Below, piece by piece: positions 25,124-38,035 of a stretch of DNA of 64,000 nt. Source of the DNA: Ceratopteris richardii (lineage: Eukaryota > Streptophyta > Polypodiopsida > Polypodiales > Pteridaceae); contig CM035414.1 in NCBI GenBank assembly GCA_020310875.1, positions 197,817,141-197,881,140 of the forward strand. The letters run 5' to 3'. The position numbers and the translations under genes are program-made. Numbering within the stretch: the first letter of the stretch is position 1; each line of letters starts with the position of its first letter. The notes below the pieces were generated by a model. It searched no databases. It was not told the origin of the DNA and worked only from the letters and a program-made list of their open reading frames with translations.

Positions 25124-27130
25124 TTGAAGCAAATATGCAAGGATCAATGTGTAATTGGAATACCTAATGTTTCCAAACAACACATGATTTATAAATGTGG
25201 TGCTTGTCATTTTGGGAAGTCTCACAGATTACCCTTCTCAAGGAAAGGCTACATGCATGAGGACTACCTAGAACTTGTTCATAGAGATGTATGGGGACCA
25301 AGCAAAGACCCCTCAATCTCCGAATCAAGGTACTATGTATCTTTTATTGATGATTATAGTAGGTGGACTATATTGTACTTTATGAAGCACAAAGAAGAAG
25401 TGTTCAATTGTTTTAAAAAATATCTTGCACTTGTTGAGAATCAGACAGCAAGAAACCTAAAGAGGCTAAGGTCAAATGGAGGAGGTGAGTACTTCTCCAG
25501 TGAGTTTGAAGCATTCTTGCAGGAGAGAGGAATCAAGAGAGAAATCACCACAAGGTATACTCCTGAATAGAATGGGGTAGCTGAGAGAAGAAATAGGTTG
25601 ATTGTTGAAACAACTAGGTCAATGTTGAATGAAAAGAAATTACCTAATTTCTTATGGGCAAAGAGTGTATCTACTGCCACTTACCTTATAAACAGATTGC
25701 CATCCAAATCACTCGATGGAATGACCCCTTATGAAGCATGGCATGATAAGAGACCCTCACTTGATCATTGCAAGATATTTGGATGTGTAGCATATGTACA
25801 CATTCCTTCTCAGATAAGAAGTAAACTAGATCCTAAGGCTAAGAAGTGTATCTTTATTGGATATGATCTAAATCACAAAGGGTACAGGTTCTACAACCCT
25901 TCAAATAAGGGATTTATGGTTAGTAGAGATGTTGTCTTTGATGAAAATGATTCTTGGTATGAGAATGAATGCAGGAAGTTTAAATTACCCTATGACTTGG
26001 AGGAGGAGTTTCCAAGTCTTGCTAAGGAGGAACCTACTCAGAATGAAGACGCCAATTCAGATGATGAAGACATTATCAATCTTGAAGAATTCAAAGCATG
26101 GAAGTCCAAAGGCAAACTCAAGATGAAGAAACTTGAAGACATACCTGAATCTTCAAATCAATCAATGAGAAGATCACAAAGGGAGAGCAAAAAACCTATC
26201 AGATATGGGTATGACACCTCTCTTGTTACTAAACACTCTGTTTATCTTTCCAAAGACTTGTCAATTGAAGAACCAGGATCATATGAAGAAGCAAAGAACA
26301 AGATAGAATGGAAAGAAGCTATGGATGAGGAGATTGAAGCACTCAAAGAAAGTGATACATGGGAACTAGTACCAAAGAAAGAGTCCATGAAGGTAATTGG
26401 ATCTAGATGGATCTATAAACTCAAAAGGAATTCTGATGGGTCAATAAACAGGTATAAAGCTAGATTGGTGGCCAAGGGTTTTTCACAAACCCAAGGCATT
26501 GACTATGAAGAAACATTCGCACTTCGCCAAGATGCCAACCATCAGGGTATTGGTAATTGTGGTTGCATCAAAAAATTGGAACATGTATCTACTAGATGTA
26601 AAAAATGCTTTCTTGAATGGATGAATTTCAGAGGAGGTATATATGTCACAACCTCCTGGCTATGAGGATCCAAACAAGGTAACATATGTGTGAAAGTTGA
26701 ATAAAGCTCCTTATGGATTGAAGCAGGCACCTAGGGCATGGAATCACATGTTAACCACATACCTTCAAGACCAAGGTTTTGTCATGAGCAAGGCAGATGC
26801 TTCTCTATTCATCAAGAGAAATAATTCAGAGGTAATATACCTATGTGTTTATGTTGACGATATCATACCTACAGGTAATGATGTCAATGGAATCAAACAA
26901 ATCAAGAACCAGATGATGAAGGAGTTCAAGGTCAATGATCTTGGCCTACTAAAGTATTTTCTTGGACTTGAGTTAGTCTATACTAACTCTCGAATCTATA
27001 TTACTCAAAAAAAATACATACAGGATATGTTGAAGAAGTTTCATTTGCAAGATGCCAAAGTTGCAAGTACTCCAATTGAGGTAAACCTAAAACTAAGTTC
27101 CCATGAAGGTGATGAAATTGATGACATCAC
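25124..27130 (+). pseudogene. Element E integrase and RT remnants
   Basis: The zinc-binding HLRCH-like and core integrase stretches (YKCGACHFGKSHRLPFS, then VSFIDDYSRWTILYFMKHKE) are followed by a long variable linker rich in acidic residues. RT follows, with KEAMDEEIEALKESDTWELV and YGLKQAPRAWNHML. Domain order is copia-type. Confidence 0.85.
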
Positions 27131-27136
27131 AGGTTT

Positions 27137-27536
27137 TGTAATGATGCTCAATGATGATGAACTGAGTGAGATATGGTGTGAGCTACTCAAGTCCAAAAAA
27201 TGGTCAAGGAATGAGCTCTAATATGAGGCACACTACGCCGTGAGATTTTACAAGCCTCTTTATATGAATTCATCTAAGTTTGAATTTTGAATTCAAACTT
27301 AGCTCCGATCAAAAAGTGACTCCACTAATTTAGGAGTTATTCCCTCAATTTGAAGTCGTCGCTAATATTCTTCCTAACTCCACGAGATATAAGCTTTTAC
27401 AAGATTCTCCAAAGTTTTACAATTGTAAATGATCAAGTAGTTACATGCTATAGTTCACATGAATCATAAAGTGCTAGTTCCACACAAAATCTTCCATGTT
27501 AAGCCAAATGTGTAGACTTGAACTTTTGCACCAATA
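27137..27536 (-). repeat. 3' LTR fragment of element H
   Basis: About 400 bp of a family-E LTR, minus sense, starting near 27536 next to a purine-rich tract (GAGGGGGAGC) that precedes it. It abuts the RT of element E at 27136. Confidence 0.8.
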
Positions 27537-30500
27537 GCTCCCCCTCAAGCCAAACATCTTGTCTTGCATTGCTTCATCAATCTTATTGAATATCCTCTAA
27601 TCCAATCATGGTTTTAAACCTGCAAAGCTTAGTACAATCAAGTGCTTTGGTTAACAAATCAACACACTGCATATTTGTAGATACATATGCTAGCTGAATC
27701 TCTTTGATCAAGATTCTCTTTCTAACATAGTGATAGTGCACTTCTATGTGCTTAGTTCTTGCATGATATATGGGGTTGGTTGTAAGATGTAATGAACTAG
27801 TGTTATCACCAAAGATCATTGGTCAATGAGTGTGAAGTCCCAAATTTGAATAAAGCAATCTAATCCAAATAGCTTCTTGCGTAGCATTTGCTAATCCCCT
27901 GTACTCAGCCTCTGTTGAAGATAGAGCAATAATTGGTTGCTTCTTAGAAGACCATGAGATGGGTTTATCACCTGCAAAAGATAAATATCCAAAGTACTTC
28001 TTCTATCATCCTTACACCCTGCCAAATCTGCATCTGAGTACAACTTTATGTCCAAATTTGATCTGTATGGGAAGTAAAGACCTTGATTCTCAGTACCTTT
28101 GAGGTACTTCAAAACTCTTTTGGCACTCTCCAAGTGAGGTGCTCTAGGTTTATGCATGAATTGGCTCAGAACACTTACTCCAAAGCATATGTCAATCCTT
28201 GTTAATGTTGCATAGTTTAGAATCCCAACTATGCTTTGATAACTTGCAATGTATTCAAGCAAATCACCATCATGAGTATTCAATTTAGGATTTACCTCCA
28301 TAGCAATGCTACTTACTATTGCATCCTCCAATTGAAACTTCCTCAACATGTCCTACACATATTTCCTTTGAGTAATGTAGATTCTAGAGTTAGTGTATAC
28401 CTACCCAAGTCCAACTTCCTTAACATGTCCTACACATATTTCCTTTGAGTAATGTAGATTCCAGAGTTAGTGTATACCTACCCAAGTCCAAGAAAGTATT
28501 TCGGAAACCCTAGCTCAGTGATCTTAAACTCATGCATCAACTAGTTTTTGATTTGTTTGATGCCATTGGCATCACTACCTGTAAGAATGATGTCATTCAC
28601 ATATACACATAACTATATCATTTTTGAATTACTTCTCCTTATAAACAAAGAAGAATATGTCTTTCTCATCATGAGTCCTTGGTCTTGAAGATAGGTTGAT
28701 AACCTACAGTTCCATGCCCTAGGTGCCTGCTTCAAACCATTTGGGTACTAGTTCCCAAGTGTCATTCTCTTGGAGTGCTTCTATTTCTTCATCCATAGCC
28801 TCCTTCCATTCTGCTTTGGTACTTGATTCTTCATATGAAGAAGGTTCTTCAAGTGATGAATCCTTAGCAAGATAAATAGAATTCTTAGTGACTAATGATG
28901 TATCATACACATATCTGATTGGCTTCTGACTCTCTCTCTCTATGATCTCCTTAAGGCTTGGTTGGATGACTCAGGTATGTCCTCCAGCCCCTTTTTCTTG
29001 ACCTTGACTTTTGATTTCCATGCTCTAAACTCTTCCAAGTTGATGGTGTCCTCGTCATCTGATTTGTTTTCCTCAATTGTACTTGGCTCCTCCTTGGTGA
29101 GGCTTGGAAGTTCTTCTTCCAAGTCATATGGGAATTTGACCTTCCTGCATTCACTTTCAAACCAAGAGTCATTCTCATCAAACACAACATATCTATTGAC
29201 CATAAATCCTTTTTTGGATGGAATATATACCATGTATCCCTTTTGATTTATAGTATACCCTATGAAGATGCATTTCTATACCTTAGGGTCTAAGTTACCT
29301 CGGATTTTAGATGGAACATGCACAAAAGTAAGACGAACAAATATTCTACATTGTTCAAGTGATGGTCTACTACCATTCCATGCCTCATAAGGAGTCATCC
29401 CATCAAGAGACTTAGAAGATAACCTATCAATAACATAAGTGAAAGTAGAAACAGCCTCCCCACAACTAATTAGGCAACTTCTTTTCATTTAGCATAGATT
29501 TAGCTCCTTCCACAATCAATCTGTTCATCCTCTCTACTAATCAATTTTGCTTAGGAGTATATCTAGTTTTGATCTCTCTCTTAATACCTTTGTCCTACAA
29601 AAATGCATCAGACTCATTGGAGAAGTACTCACCTCGTCCATCTGACCTTATCCTCTTTAAACTCTTTCCTGTTTGATTTTCCACAAGTGCAAGATACTTT
29701 TTGAAACAACTGAACACTTCATCCTTACATTTCATGAAATAAAAGATAGTCCAACTATTGAAATCATGAATAAATGGCACATAGTACCTCGAGATTGAGA
29801 AATTGAAGGGTCCTTGCTTGTTCCCCTCACAACTAAATGGACAAGTTCCAAGTAATCCTCACGCATATAGCCTTTCTTTGTAAAGAGTAACATGTGTGAT
29901 TTACCAAACGGACATGCACCACATTTATAGATCATATGTTGCTTGGATATATTACATATATTAAGTACACATTGATCTCTACTTATCTGCTTCAATGTTC
30001 TCTCACTAATGTGTCCTAGTCTTTTGGGCCATATCTCTAACTCTGACAAGGTTTGATCCTTATAACTAAACACTGCAATGTTTCTAGTGTCCTCAAGCTC
30101 AAATGTAAACAGCCTACTTGTATTCTCTCCATTTGCAATCCTCTTGAATCCATTTTGGGGGTCCTCCACAAAGGATCCAAATTTATTTAACCTAACCTAC
30201 AAACCCTTTTCCACTATCATCCAACACTCATTAAATTCTTTGTGATAGTACGCACATAAAGAACTCTCCTCAACAAATTCTTATTCCCATCAAAATTTTT
30301 GATATTTCATACCTTGACAACTAAATGCTTGGTATCATCACGTGTCTGCACTTGGTTCTTTTCCTTGGGCTCTTCAAGATCAGAAAGGAGAGCTATTTTT
30401 CCTCCTACATGGTTTGAACAACCTGCGTCAATATAGAAGAGATGCTCATCATTCATACCATGTTTTGAAGTCATGTTCATAATGAGAAGAGAATCCTCTT

Positions 30501-31575
30501 GATCCTCTATATAGTTGTTGAAGTCTTTTCTTGATTTATATCCTCCTTGATAATTGTTGATGTAATTGTTGATGTAACTGTTGGTGCAGCCATGGTTGTA
30601 ACCTTGATTATGATTGAATCTTCCTCTTTATTGTGAGTATCCACCTCTTTGGAATCCTCTTCCTCTCCGGTTCTTGAAGTTCCTATAGCACAAATCTTTT
30701 GTGTGATTAGACACTCCACATATATTTCCTGGGGAAGAGTTGAAAGGTCTCCCCTCACCTTGCTTACCTCCTCTACCCCTTTCTCTTTGATTCCTACCTC
30801 TCTGTGCATAGCTAGCTTGAGACATATCATATTTATCTTCAAACTTTTTACTCTTTCCTTTATCCTTAGACTTTCCTTTATCTATATAGAGCATAGAAGA
30901 ATTATAACCTCTTGATGGTTCACCATTTTTGTTGAACTTGGCCTCATGTCTAAAGAGTTGTCCCATGAGAGTGGTTAGATCAGGGATTTGCATGTCCATA
31001 TAAAGATCCATTGCATTTGTGAAGGATTTCCTTATCATTTGCATTCACGCCATTGATTATCTATGTCACTATTTGCTGCTCTTCAATCTCCTCTCCTATA
31101 CTTGCCAACAGAGTAGCCATATCCTTTACCTTGTTCACATACTTTGAAATATTCTGCTTAGGTTGCTTCATTTGAGTAGTAAACTCCATCCACAATTGAT
31201 TTTTCCTAGCTCCTCTATTGGAAGAAGAGTATGAAGATAGAGTATCCCAAGTCTCTTGGGAAGTTTTGCAATTCCTAAGATGAGGAAGAAGGAAGTTAGA
31301 AGTAGAGTTAAGTAGATATGATCTAGCTAAAACATCTAATTCGGCACACCATGAGTTAAGTCTTTCTTGCTCCTCTCTTGTAGGTTGATCTGCTTCTAAA
31401 TGTGGGCATCTCCTCATCTCCTAATATGTATCTATAGAGACTTCTTCCTTGTAGATAGCTCTTCATCCTCAAGGACCATGGTGGATAATTATTGCTCTCT
31501 AATTTTTCAATAAAAGAAGGGAAATCATCTCCCATTTTACCTCAATCTGCTCTAATACCACAAGGGAAACCAACT

Positions 31576-32348
31576 TGTGAGAGATGGATGGATACCTCAA
31601 GGAAGTGAGGTGGTACTGCTAAACCCTGCTTTGTACCAGCCCTAATGCACTTCAGAGTTATAAATAAGGTCCTTTTAGGTTGCAAACAAAACCAATAAAG
31701 TACCTATGTACTTTGGAAATGATGCTTGAAACAATTAATCTAAAACAAACTAGTTCAAGAATAGCTAGTGTTGAAAAACTTGCTATTTTAGTCCATACAC
31801 TTGTTGGCCTTTTTATTTAGAGCTCACAACACATTAAACATTGATAAAATTCCTTTTGGGTGGAATTCAATTAGCTTAGATAGCTAAATATTGCAAGTCG
31901 AATCGTTTAAAATGATCAACTATGCTCTCAGAAATAACTTTAGCAAATTAGATCTTACCCCTGACTTTTTAGGGAACAACCAGTAGATGAATAGTGAGCA
32001 CTCTCCCTGATGCCTAAATGAAATGCCTTGAAATGTCTACAACACAAAGTAGACTTCAAGCTAGTTCCAATCAGCCAAAGATTATATAAAAGGGTTGAGT
32101 ATTCGCTGAGATATGACTAGAAGAAGTTGACTGTTCTGAGTGATCATAGCATAGAAGTAGATAGAGATGTTCAATGAGATATATGTATTATGGAACATAA
32201 TTGTACATAGTCATTGGCATTGTAATGATGCTCAATGATGATGATTTGAGTGAGATATGCTTTGAGATACTCAACTCCTACAAATGATCAAGGAATGAGC
32301 TCTGATATGAGGCACACTACCCCATGAAATTTTACAAGCCTTTTTATA
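31576..32348 (-). repeat. 5' LTR of element H (partial)
   Basis: About 770 bp, minus sense, ending near 31576 with CTCTCACAA just upstream of the PBS. It closely matches 11956-12436 and 19049-19340 (element F). Only the distal part of the LTR is present. Confidence 0.85.
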
Positions 32349-33034
32349 TGTAGGTGTAATAGGATGTTTTTCAACACCGTACACAATATTCCATAGTCCT
32401 TTTGCAACCAATACATGACACATCATATAACCCGAGAATGGGTAATTGGTACCATCCAACTTATCCTCAAGAGCCAACATATGGAATACATCACTACTTT
32501 TAGCCATGGCCACTGACTAAAATACCCTATTGCAAAAAAATGAATGTATCTCAAAACATTGCATAGAACTACGCTGTTGAATTCTACAAAACCTCTAGCA
32601 GACTTCGAGATCCTTATACTAGTGAAGGGAGACCTATATATAGCTTTGGTGCAAAAAGATGAAATTGCCTACACAGGTGATGTGATAGTGCATTTAGAGG
32701 CCAAAAGGAGCTCACCAAGTTTTGTGCAATTCTGAGAATATGACCCAAGGGGTGTGGATGATGCCCTAGATGAAACAGTGACCTGCTCTGATACCAATTG
32801 TTGGAGTTTGGGGTCTATGGAAGCACACAAACATCACAGGGAAGAAGAAGAAGAAGAAGAAGCTTAGAGCAAAACACACTATATGGAATGTATTACGAGG
32901 AGAATATACAAGGATAAGTAGCCCATTAGGGTAATATGCCTATATATAGGCCACGAGAAAAAACCTCCTAAAAGGGGAAAAGGTGCCTCGGTGGTCCTAG
33001 TGTGTTCACACATCACTACTCAAATATATCAATA
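32349..33034 (-). mobile_element. Copia copy D'', 5' LTR, leader and gag start
   Basis: Minus-strand family-D fossil. The gag opening lies at 32513 downwards (KSSDVFHMLALEDKLDGTNY, matching the D gag at 6658). The leader lies near 32530-32790 and the PBS complement (GATACCAATTG) near 32790-32800. The LTR is at 32799-33034. It could be the 5' half of the same element whose 3' half is D' (5716-11955). Confidence 0.8.
32799..33034 (-). repeat. 5' LTR of copia copy D''
   Basis: 236 bp, minus sense, similar along its length to the other D LTRs, with the GTAGCCCATTAGGG-like block and a GAAGAAGAAG tract. Its length equals that of the D' LTR at 5716-5951. Confidence 0.85.
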
Positions 33035-34681
33035 TCGAGATCTCCTAAACAAAACTTGATGAGATGTGATATGTAGGTACTAGAGACTCCAATCTAGATA
33101 TCCTAAGTTAAAATATCGGAAAAAAAGGAGTACATGTAGAGAAATAAATTCTACAAGATCACTTTAATGATGAAGATGCAGTAGTAGACAATATAAATGT
33201 GTTTGGAAGAATGTATCAAAATGTAAATCCTATTGAACATATGATAGAAGGGAATTGTATTCCCCTACACATAGATAATGTGAGCTCAAGGTATGCTCAC
33301 GTTTTTATCTCAATGCATCTTAGAATGGCTCTAATGTTGCGTGAATAAAAATATGTCTGTTTATGCTCATAGTTTGAGTTTGAATTTTAACTTTCCCTAA
33401 CTTAAAAGTGATTCTACACTTTAGGGATGATTTGACTTGATTCTTCCTACCACATGAGTCATGGCTTTAGCTCCCAAACCTCACAAAATTCTTTCTCCTT
33501 TTCTACATTTACTTTTATCTAAGATAAATACAATGATATTGACAAGCATAGGTTCACATGTATGACTTCAAGTGAATGAACAAGTAATATGTGTAGTCGT
33601 TGTGATTTAACAATGCAATTAGGCTTGCTAAATGTAGCAACATAAGCTATTGAATTGGTGCTTGCATTATGTGTCACTTGTGCAAAACATTTCATGTTTG
33701 AACCTCATTGTCTTATCCAAAGATCTATTACTTGGCAATTTCCAACATTCTTCAGCCTTGAATCAATAAAATATTTATCAAAGAGGATATATTCTTGAAT
33801 GTTTAACTATAAATGATATGTAACTCAGGAATACATATTATTTCAATTGTTTAGACAATTAGGTCATCAATTACAATTAGCAATGTTATATACTTGGAGT
33901 CACTCTATGATCATCTTAACAGAAGTGTATTACTCACTTACTTTTGTATCTATATCATTGAAAGTTATAACCTTCCAAATTGCTAGCCTTTCTTTGGACA
34001 TGTTTACTTTGAAAGTTCTTCCTAGAGTGTACTTGAAATCGCACTTGTGGTTTGTTCATGATTCTCAAACATTCTTCTTTAAGTATTTTAAATACTTCAA
34101 GTAAACTTTAACATCATTATCTTTCTTTTGATTTCTGGTAGTGCTTCTTACACATTGTTAAAGAACCCATTGAGTGAATGTTGTGTATGGATGGGTTTCA
34201 CACTCTTATTTGCTCATGAATTAAGTCCAAACCTAGATTCTCTAGTGCAATCCTTCCTCCATCATTTTGCTACCGCTTGCCATCTAATATGCGTATAGGA
34301 TTACTCAATTCCTTATGCATCTTACCTTTGTGGTATGATGGCATGAGCAAGCTCCCCTTGTGAGAACACATGATAAAAACCTCAATCTAAGAATTTTTAT
34401 ACTTTTTAAAACTTTACAATCTCCACTAAATGATCCTGAATTCAAATTCAAAGATCTACCTAAAACTGAATCCTAGAGTATAGGTTATATTCCCTCGTCA
34501 CTCAACAACCAAATGAGTCATGTTTTAGAGATTCCCATGTGGTTGTGAACCACTTTTATACGTAAATATGAAGGACTTTTTACAAGAGGTTGATCATATT
34601 AATCTTTGTATGAGTTATGTCAATTAACTAAGTTTGTGTTAATTAACCAAGTATGTGGGCTTAGTTTTAATGGCACCAACA
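33035..34681 (-). repeat. Non-coding stretch holding the 3' LTR of element I
   Basis: The right end is a minus-sense LTR start, TGTTGGTGCCATTAAAAC at 34681, directly after a polypurine tract (GATGGGGAGC). A TATAAAAG promoter-like site lies near 34556 (minus). The far end of the LTR could not be placed. No coding region was recognised here. Confidence 0.55.
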
Positions 34682-36095
34682 GCTCCCCATCAAGCCTAAC
34701 AAGCTACGTCTTTATTCCTCCTTGATTTCTTGCAAGTCAATCATCAATTTGAATCTATTCATATTGGCTCCATCCAATGACTTTGTGAGTATATCTGCAC
34801 ATTGTAAATGAGCTGATACATAAGATAGTTGAATATCCTTGCTAAGAAATCTCTCCCTTACATAATGATAGTGCACTTCAATATGCTTAGTCCTTGCATG
34901 ATGTATAGGGTTGGCATCCCAATGCAGTGAACTAGTGTTATCTCCAAAGATTATGCAATGTAAGAGTGTATCCCCAAATCTGCATATAATTGCTTAAGCC
35001 ACATGGCTTTTCGAGTTGCATTTGCCAAACCTCTATAGTTTACTTCTCTGGAAGATAACGCCACAATTGGTTGTTTCTTAGATGACCATGATATAAGTTT
35101 GGAACCTACAAAGGATAAGTATCCTAAAGTGCTCCTCATATCATCCTAGAAGCCAACCCAATCTACATCCGAACACATCTTTATGTCTATTTCAGAAGTG
35201 AAGGGATAAAACAACCCTTCTTTCATTCTACCCTTCAGATATTTGAGCACCCTTTTTGTAGCTTTCATATGAGGCTTCCTTGGTGCATGCATAAACTGAT
35301 TCAATGTACTTACTCCATAAGCAATGTCTATTCTTGTTAGGGTAGCATAGTTGAGGCTCCCTACAAGATTTTGATAACCTGTAACATCCTCAAGAAGTTC
35401 TCCTTCATGAGAACTAAGCTTATGGTTGAGATCCATGGGTGTACCTAAAACTTTGGTGTTCTCCATCTTAAACTTTACCAACACATCATGTAAATACTTT
35501 CTTTGAGTAATAAATATACCAAAATCTCTGTACACAAGCTCTAAGCCAAGAAATTATGTTAATAAACCAAGATCACTGATTTTAAACTCTTCAATTAGTT
35601 GAGCCTTAACCTGCTTGATGCCATTAGCATAATTCCCTATGATGATGATGCCATCCACATAGACACATAAGTAGATAACCTTTGAATTGGTCTTCTTTAT
35701 AACTAAAGAAGAATCTACCTTGCTAGCCACAAAGTCTTAGTCTTGCAAATAAGTAACAATCCTATGGTTCCAAGCTCTATGAGCTTGCTTGAGACCATAA
35801 AGTGCCTTCCTTGGCTTGGGTACATATCCTATTTTATCTTCATCTTCAAAACCTCGTGGTTATGCCATGTACACCTCTTCTCATATCCATCCATTTAAGA
35901 ATGCATGCTTGACATCTAGCTAATGTGGACTTTAATTCTTAGAAGGAGAAACACTTACCATAACCCTAATTGTTAGCATCTTTGCTATAGATGAAAAGGT
36001 TTCTTCATAGTCCGCTCCATGAGTTTGGGCAAATCCTTTTGCCACTAACATTGCCTTATACCTATTTATAGAACCATCTGATTTCTTTTATATTT
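34682..36095 (-). mobile_element. Copia element I, RT and RNase H
   Basis: Minus-strand Ty1/copia fossil related to the E family. RNase H lies near 34700-35150 (LISWSSKKQPIVALSSRE), with RT to the right up to about 36095 (ITQRKYLHDVLVKFKMENTK, NYATLTRIDIAYGVSTLNQF, LCVYVDGIIIIG). The family resemblance is strongest in the block NHKLSSHEGELLEDVTGYQN. It is broken, and nothing upstream of RT is seen. Confidence 0.85.
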
Positions 36096-37189
36096 TATAT
36101 AAGAGAATTCAGGTAAACCATCGTATAGTATAAAAAGGACTCATTAAACAAAGTCCCATGGCAAACACTATCATGATGAATCATGTTTATCTAACAATTG
36201 ATCCTAAAACAAATTTCGAGCCATTAGTCAATAAAGATAAAATCTATTGGGTACATAGAAATTTAGATACACATGAATTCCAATTCAAAACATTTTAAAG
36301 TCAAAAAAGACTCAAGTACAAGCAAAGATTGCAAGTTGCTTTGTGCAACATCGATGGGTTCCAAAGCCAACATTGCCCAATCCAATGCATACATTTGTAT
36401 TTCACTTGAGGCATGCATAAGACTAGGGCCTCATCTAAAGATCATTCATTAGGTAGCCCAAGTTTGGAAACACTTGCACTAAGTGGGCGCATTCACATAC
36501 ATTGTAACAAAAATCATTTTGTTTTAATTCTTTTTATGGAAGTTAGTGAAAAAGATATGATTCCTTATATTTGACGATGCAAAGTGTAAGATTTTGGAGT
36601 TGATTATTATAGAAAAATCCACATATTCAAGTCAGTTTTGAGCACCTTTCTTGAACGAAAATCTTTCCGAACCATTACTTTTGTATGGATTTATCAAGTA
36701 TGCATGTGTTTGGAGTCTAACTTTGAAATTAGGACTATGCATACACAATTTTTTTCATCAATGGCGCAACGGAGAATATGCCCTCCAAATTGCAAGTGTG
36801 CTAGAAGACTCTTCCGACCTAATAAAGGGCTAGTAGAGTCATCCAAATATAAAAGCATCATGAAGGAAAATACACCAAACTAAAATCTAGGATCTAGTTG
36901 AAGAGTAATAGCGTTGTGTGCCCCACTTATGAGGTGCCAACCTACAATGCTTGGAAGGCCATTTCCTCATTTTCAAATATCATAAGAATGTGGTTTGCTT
37001 GCAAAACCTAATACTTGCTAACCATGAGGCCATATGGAAACCACTGCTTATGGAACCATTTTCTGAAGATTTGAAGTGGGCACTTTGGAGCCAACATCTA
37101 CCCAATAAGAGAAATCCTCTTTAACTCTTCTGGCTTAGTTGAAATGCCCTTCGTAGGAAGGGTGAAAAAGAGATGTTCAACCTCAAAAA
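36096..37189. other. Uncharacterised stretch
   Basis: I recognise no gene, RNA or element family in this 1.1 kb. Short open frames (for example near 36640-36880) show no known motif and no codon-like bias. It lies between two copia fragments and is probably old element sequence. Confidence 0.4.
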
Positions 37190-37850
37190 GTTCTAGATAA
37201 GCAACCAGTTAGGGTTTGAAGTCATCCATGTAGAAAATGGACTTTATTTAACATAGAAGAAGTACTTGCTAGATGTGTTGTATATAGTAGGAGTGAACGT
37301 TAGCCACTCACATAACCTATGGATCCAAAAGAAAATCTATGTGCAGGTGGGAAACCACTTGAATTTGTTATATTATACACATGAGTAGTGGGGAATTTAA
37401 ATTATCAAACAATCACAAGAATTGACTTGGCTTAATGTTGAAGGATTATTATCTCATTTTTATAGTGCACCAACTAATCATTTTGCTTGATTGTATCCAA
37501 GAGAATGTTAAGATATTTCCAGCATATAGAGAATGGAGATCTATAATTTTGGCATGGATATGGACTACAACCCAAGGTCTTTATTTGTGCTGGTCAAACT
37601 CATTCTAAGGGATGATAAAAAGAGTGTATCTTTCTATTTCTTCATGCTACAGTCAAGGGTCACTTCATGGATGTCCAAGAAATGACCTATAGCTGCACTA
37701 TCATATACTGAAGTAGAAAACCTATTCTTAGCACTTACTACATCTGAGATCATGTGGCTCAAGAATTTTCTCAAGGACTTGGATGGTGTCATTGGGAGAC
37801 AAACTTTCAAGCATTTATCTAGCCATAAACCCAATGTTCCATGCAATAAG
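37190..37850 (+). mobile_element. Copia RT/RNase H scrap P
   Basis: Plus-strand, heavily decayed. It has an RT block near 37215-37290 (LGFEVIHVENGLYLT) and an RNase H end near 37660-37800 (LTTSEIMWLKNFLKDLDG). It runs into a TG-rich tract. No LTR was found. Confidence 0.65.
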
Positions 37851-38035
37851 TATATGTGTGTGCACGTATGTGCATGTATATGTCTGTATGTGTGTGTATA
37901 TGTATGTATGTGCATATGTATGTGTATGTGTAGAAACATATACAAGTGTATGTATATGCATGTGTATATGTATGAAACATGCATGTGCATGTGCATGCAT
38001 TTCCATTTGCATCCGTGTGTATGTGCATGCATATG
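37850..38035. repeat. TG/TA/CA low-complexity tract
   Basis: About 185 bp of alternating purine-pyrimidine sequence (TATGTGTGTGTATATGTATG and variants). It is open in several frames only because of its composition, so those frames are not genes. Element J starts at its right edge. Confidence 0.9.

Larger units (their letters stand above)
22527..27136 (+). mobile_element. Copia element E, 5' LTR to RT
   Basis: Plus-strand Ty1/copia fossil with LTR and PBS. Gag lies near 23589-24300 (MGDGFPSFVDKLDKSNYQAW), a Gly/Arg/Asn-rich tail with a CCHC-like knuckle near 24390-24440, and protease near 24640-24830. GAG-pre-integrase and integrase lie near 24840-25900 (AERRNRLIVETTRSMLNEKK, FGCVAYVHIPSQIRSK) and RT near 26270-27130 (WIYKLKRNSDGSINRYKARL, VYVDDII). 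It abuts a family-E LTR fragment of opposite orientation at 27137, and no 3' LTR of its own is present. Relatively well preserved, with a handful of interruptions. Confidence 0.9.
27137..32348 (-). mobile_element. Copia element H
   Basis: Minus-strand Ty1/copia fossil of the E family, with parts of both LTRs. RNase H lies near 27580-28020, RT near 28020-28900, integrase near 28940-29900 and GAG-pre-integrase near 29900-30170. Protease and knuckle lie near 30300-30720 and gag near 30700-31540. The PBS (TGGTATTAGAGC) is at 31549-31560 on the minus strand. Example stretches are EMVELKE-type RT text and DLYMDMQIPDLTTLMGQLFR in gag. Broken, with many interruptions and incomplete pol, so older or more damaged than E. 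It abuts the gag of D'' at 32349. Confidence 0.88.
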
